Part shown: positions 6,016-8,207 of the stretch, piece after piece
Layout of the letters: each line of letters begins with the position of its first letter
Position numbering within the stretch: position 1 is the first letter of the stretch
Source: an uncultured Desulfobacterales bacterium
GTDB lineage: Bacteria; Desulfobacterota; Desulfobacteria; Desulfobacterales; JAFDCJ01
Length of the DNA: 8,207 nucleotides
Assembly: GCA_945787595.1 (NCBI GenBank)
Contig: CALZJV010000716.1
Location: 1 to 8,207 of the forward strand
Direction: 5' to 3'
Notes under the pieces: generated by a model
What the model was told of the DNA's origin: nothing
The model's database searches: none
Seen by the model: the letters and a program-made list of their open reading frames with translations, nothing else
Translations under genes and position numbers: made by a program

Positions 6016-6824
6016 AAAGCATTTTCAGCTTAGAGAATGAAATTGCCGTCGTAACGGGTGCCTTGGGCAAGTTGGGTCCGATCTGGATTGAAGCTTTGCT
6101 TGACGCAGGCGCATCGGTTTTCGCTCTTGATTTGGCTGGTTCAGAGGTTTCAGAGGAATTTGGTAAGCTGCAATTACAGTATGATGAAACCCGCTTGCAA
6201 CTGAGTCGTTCCGACGTCAGGAATCGCCAATCGCTGGAAGCCATGTGTAAAAATTGTATTGCCGCTTCCGGGGTGCCCACCATTCTGGTGAACAATGCCG
6301 GGATCGACCGTCCCCCTGCCAATTCCTCCAAGGGATATCGTCTGGAAGAGATACCGCTGGAGGAAAACCGCGAGATATTTGAGGTCAATACCCTAGGTCT
6401 TTTCCAGGTAACCCAGGTCTTTGGTGCCCGGATGGTCGGTGCCGGTCGGGGATCCATTATCAATATTGGATCACTGTATGCCGGCGTTTCGCCCGATGAG
6501 CGCTTTTACGATCACATCCCGGGGGACCCGCCCTTTCTCAAGCCGCCGGCTTATGGTGCTTCCAAAGCTGCGGTGGTCAATCTGACCCGGTATTTGGCCA
6601 CGCTTTGGGCGCCCCATGGCGTGCGGGTGAATGCACTGTCACCCGGCGGTGTGTTGGGCGGTCAGGACGAAGAATTCAAACGCAAATTTTGCCATCGTGT
6701 CCCCATGGGAAGAATGGCTACCGCTGAGGATCTTCGCGGCCCGCTGCTTTTTCTGGCCTCCAGGGCATCATCTTATGTAACAGGTACTGAACTTATGGTA
6801 GACGGAGGGTTTACGGCATGGTAA
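6012..6824 (+). CDS. Classical SDR-family oxidoreductase, surface-sugar cluster type
   Basis: The 270-residue NAD(P)-dependent dehydrogenase/reductase shows the cofactor motif TGALGKLG (15-22), NNAG (94-97), Asn126, catalytic Ser154, and Tyr181/Lys185 in YGASK, then LSPGGV and the C-terminal LMVDGGF. The Ser-to-Tyr distance is 27 residues instead of about 13; the extra loop (APDE-like segment VSPDERFYDH and following prolines) resembles SDRs such as PtmA found with legionaminic-acid genes in Campylobacter. The GTG start overlaps the neuB stop (GTGA), and GAGG at 6001-6004 sits seven bases upstream, so the two are translationally coupled. It probably oxidises or reduces a sugar intermediate of the same pathway. 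Its substrate cannot be named from sequence, and general SDR annotations such as 3-oxoacyl-ACP reductase would fit less well here. Confidence 0.85.
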   Translation: MKSIFSLENEIAVVTGALGKLGPIWIEALLDAGASVFALDLAGSEVSEEFGKLQLQYDETRLQLSRSDVRNRQSLEAMCKNCIAASGVPTILVNNAGIDRPPANSSKGYRLEEIPLEENREIFEVNTLGLFQVTQVFGARMVGAGRGSIINIGSLYAGVSPDERFYDHIPGDPPFLKPPAYGASKAAVVNLTRYLATLWAPHGVRVNALSPGGVLGGQDEEFKRKFCHRVPMGRMATAEDLRGPLLFLASRASSYVTGTELMVDGGFTAW

Positions 6825-6985
6825 ATTCGTTTATTGGTTGAATGGTTGATTTGTTATTGGTTATTAGATCTAAATGATCGCATCCTTCCTATAAACCTAA
6901 GAGAGATGAAATATAAAATTCGATTAACTTCCTGTTAAACGATTTCCCAATAACGAATAACTAATAACTTCAAATTGAATTTAAC
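6825..6985 (+). repeat. A/T-rich heptamer repeats in inverted orientation
   Basis: Two GTTATT(G/A) heptamers stand at 6853-6866, with looser TTATTGGTTG versions from 6831. Three copies of the complement, CAATAAC, GAATAAC and TAATAAC, stand back to back at 6948-6968. The two groups can pair into a long imperfect stem-loop around about 80 bases of unremarkable sequence. Nothing coding is seen in the gap 6825-7026. Origin as slipped filler or remnant of a palindromic element is possible; no target-site duplication was recognised. Confidence 0.5.
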
Positions 6986-7026
6986 TCAATCGGGGAAAAA
7001 TTGTCTTGTATTGAGTGGAACAAATA

Positions 7027-8207
7027 ATGAATCTAACTAATATCCCTGACACAATTCCCAACTGGATCAACGGTGAGGAGTGTGCTGCAGTTTCGGGGCA
7101 AACTTTTGATAAGTTATCGCCGCACAGCGGCCAGAAGCTGTGTCAAGTTGTCCGCTCCAATGAAGACGATGTAAAAATAGCCATCCAGGCTGCCAGAAAA
7201 GCTCAGGCAGCCTGGGCGGATATTACGCCTGTCCAGCGCGGTGACATGCTTCACGATATCACTCTGGCCATGCGCAATAACCGGGAGGAAATCGCGACCA
7301 TTGTGGCAGCGGAAACCGGCATGTCTTTTAAGGCAGCGCTGGGTGAGACCGGTGGTGCCATCGCCGAGGGGGAATTTATGGCAGGTGAAGGCCGTCGTTT
7401 TTACGGTCGTACCACCACCAGTGCGGTGCCCAACAAATATGCCATGACGGTCCGGCAGCCGCTGGGTGTCGCCGGATTGATCATTGCCGCCAACACACCG
7501 ATTGCCAATGTGGCCTGGAAGGTTTTTCCGGCTTTGGTTTGCGGCAATGCGGCCGTATTGAAAGCCGCAGAAGATACACCGGCCACTGCCTGGTATTTCG
7601 CCCGGATAGCACACGAAGTCGGCCTGCCGTCGGGGGTTCTGAATATTATCCAGGGGCAAGGTGCAGAGGCCGGCGCTCCTCTGGTCGCCAACCCGGACGT
7701 GGATGTTATCAGTTTTACCGGATCCACCGCAGTGGGGCGCCAAATCGCATCAATTGCCGGCGAGCGGTTGGCCAAAGTGTCGCTCGAGTTGGGCGGCAAG
7801 AATCCGTTGATCGTCTGTGATGATGCCGATTTGGATGCAGCTGCCAAATGGGTAATGCTGTCTGCTTTCAGCAATGCCGGGCAGCGCTGTGCGTCGGGCA
7901 GTCGCATAATTATCTTTGATACGGTTTACGATCAGTTCCGCGACATGTTGATCGATCGCACCAGTCCGCTTAAAGTCGGACCAGGTGATGATGATGATCT
8001 GGGACCGGTAATCAATGAAAAGCAGCTCGCTAACATGCTTGGTGCCATTCAGGCGTCTCAACAGAGAGGGGCTGTCGTTCTAACCGGTGGGTATCGCCTT
8101 ACCGATGACTCACATGCCGGTGGTTTTTATATGGCACCGACCTTGATTGAAAACGCCGATCCCAAAGATGATATTTCTACCATCGAGCTGTTCGGTCCCA
8201 TAACCTG
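7027..8207 (+). CDS. NAD(P)-dependent aldehyde dehydrogenase, 3' partial
   Basis: The frame opens with ATG at 7027 (GAGTGG at 7013-7018 as a modest binding site) and stays open to the window edge: 393 full codons plus two bases of a protein normally near 480-500. Aldehyde dehydrogenase marks are Asn156 in AANTP, Lys179 in AVLKA, FTGSTAVGR (230-238), general base Glu254 in ELGGKNP, nucleophile Cys288 in NAGQRCASG, and ELFGP (387-391). The enzyme oxidises an aldehyde to an acid with NAD(P). The usual PWNFP oxyanion motif reads AANTP, but the essential Asn is kept. A 202-base repeat-filled gap separates it from the SDR, so membership in the sugar pathway is only suggested by position. Substrate is unknown. 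Confidence 0.9.
   Translation, partial: MNLTNIPDTIPNWINGEECAAVSGQTFDKLSPHSGQKLCQVVRSNEDDVKIAIQAARKAQAAWADITPVQRGDMLHDITLAMRNNREEIATIVAAETGMSFKAALGETGGAIAEGEFMAGEGRRFYGRTTTSAVPNKYAMTVRQPLGVAGLIIAANTPIANVAWKVFPALVCGNAAVLKAAEDTPATAWYFARIAHEVGLPSGVLNIIQGQGAEAGAPLVANPDVDVISFTGSTAVGRQIASIAGERLAKVSLELGGKNPLIVCDDADLDAAAKWVMLSAFSNAGQRCASGSRIIIFDTVYDQFRDMLIDRTSPLKVGPGDDDDLGPVINEKQLANMLGAIQASQQRGAVVLTGGYRLTDDSHAGGFYMAPTLIENADPKDDISTIELFGPIT

Noticed and set aside
5963..6463. Minus-strand open frame of 166 codons
   Set aside because: It is antisense to the SDR cofactor-binding region and low in recognisable protein character.
6825..7026. Possible CRISPR array in the repeat-rich gap
   Set aside because: Repeat units are only seven bases, partly in inverted orientation, and there are no regularly sized unique spacers.
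7114..7743. Minus-strand open frame of 209 codons
   Set aside because: It lies antisense to the aldehyde dehydrogenase, whose catalytic motifs are intact, and its translation shows no recognisable domain.
1..8207. tRNA, rRNA or insertion-sequence genes
   Set aside because: No cloverleaf, rRNA core sequence or transposase motif was recognised on either strand by eye.

Overview
The window (8207 bases, roughly half G+C) is a run of plus-strand genes for lipid and cell-surface sugar metabolism. Seven coding regions are supported, the first and last cut by the window edges. Broadly it looks like a Gram-negative bacterium. A sulfate-reducer-like member of the Desulfobacterota is my best guess, from the gene style, the A/T-rich short-repeat filler between genes and a dRS3-like ATTCCCG repeat. 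That assignment is an inference and not a strong one.

Region 1 (1-2281) is a compact cassette: an extended SDR reductase missing its N-terminus, an 83-residue acyl carrier protein, and an alpha-oxoamine synthase with serine palmitoyltransferase features. The ACP and synthase genes overlap by ATGA. The same three gene types sit together in the ceramide locus of Caulobacter (spt, acp, cerR), so I read this as bacterial sphingolipid (ceramide) synthesis.

Region 2 (2282-4794) begins with a 242-base gap holding three consecutive GC-rich hairpins. It continues with a fused membrane/ATPase ABC exporter of the MsbA type and a KdsC-like HAD phosphatase. These two genes lie in the same reading frame, separated only by one TAA codon.

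Region 3 (4795-6824) starts with a gap carrying the dRS3-like palindrome and a weak terminator-like hairpin. Then come a NeuB-family nonulosonate (sialic-acid-type) synthase with a strong ribosome binding site and, overlapping it by GTGA, an SDR oxidoreductase. The NeuB protein appears to lack about 11 residues of its barrel while keeping its active-site residues.

Region 4 (6825-8207) is a repeat-rich A/T gap followed by the first 393 codons of an aldehyde dehydrogenase that runs off the window.

Together the genes suggest that a sphingoid lipid is made, a lipid-type exporter may move it or a derivative, and a nonulosonic-acid-like sugar is made and dephosphorylated next door. Whether the sugar is attached to the lipid, giving a bacterial ganglioside-like molecule, cannot be shown here. 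No glycosyltransferase or CMP-sugar synthetase lies inside the window.
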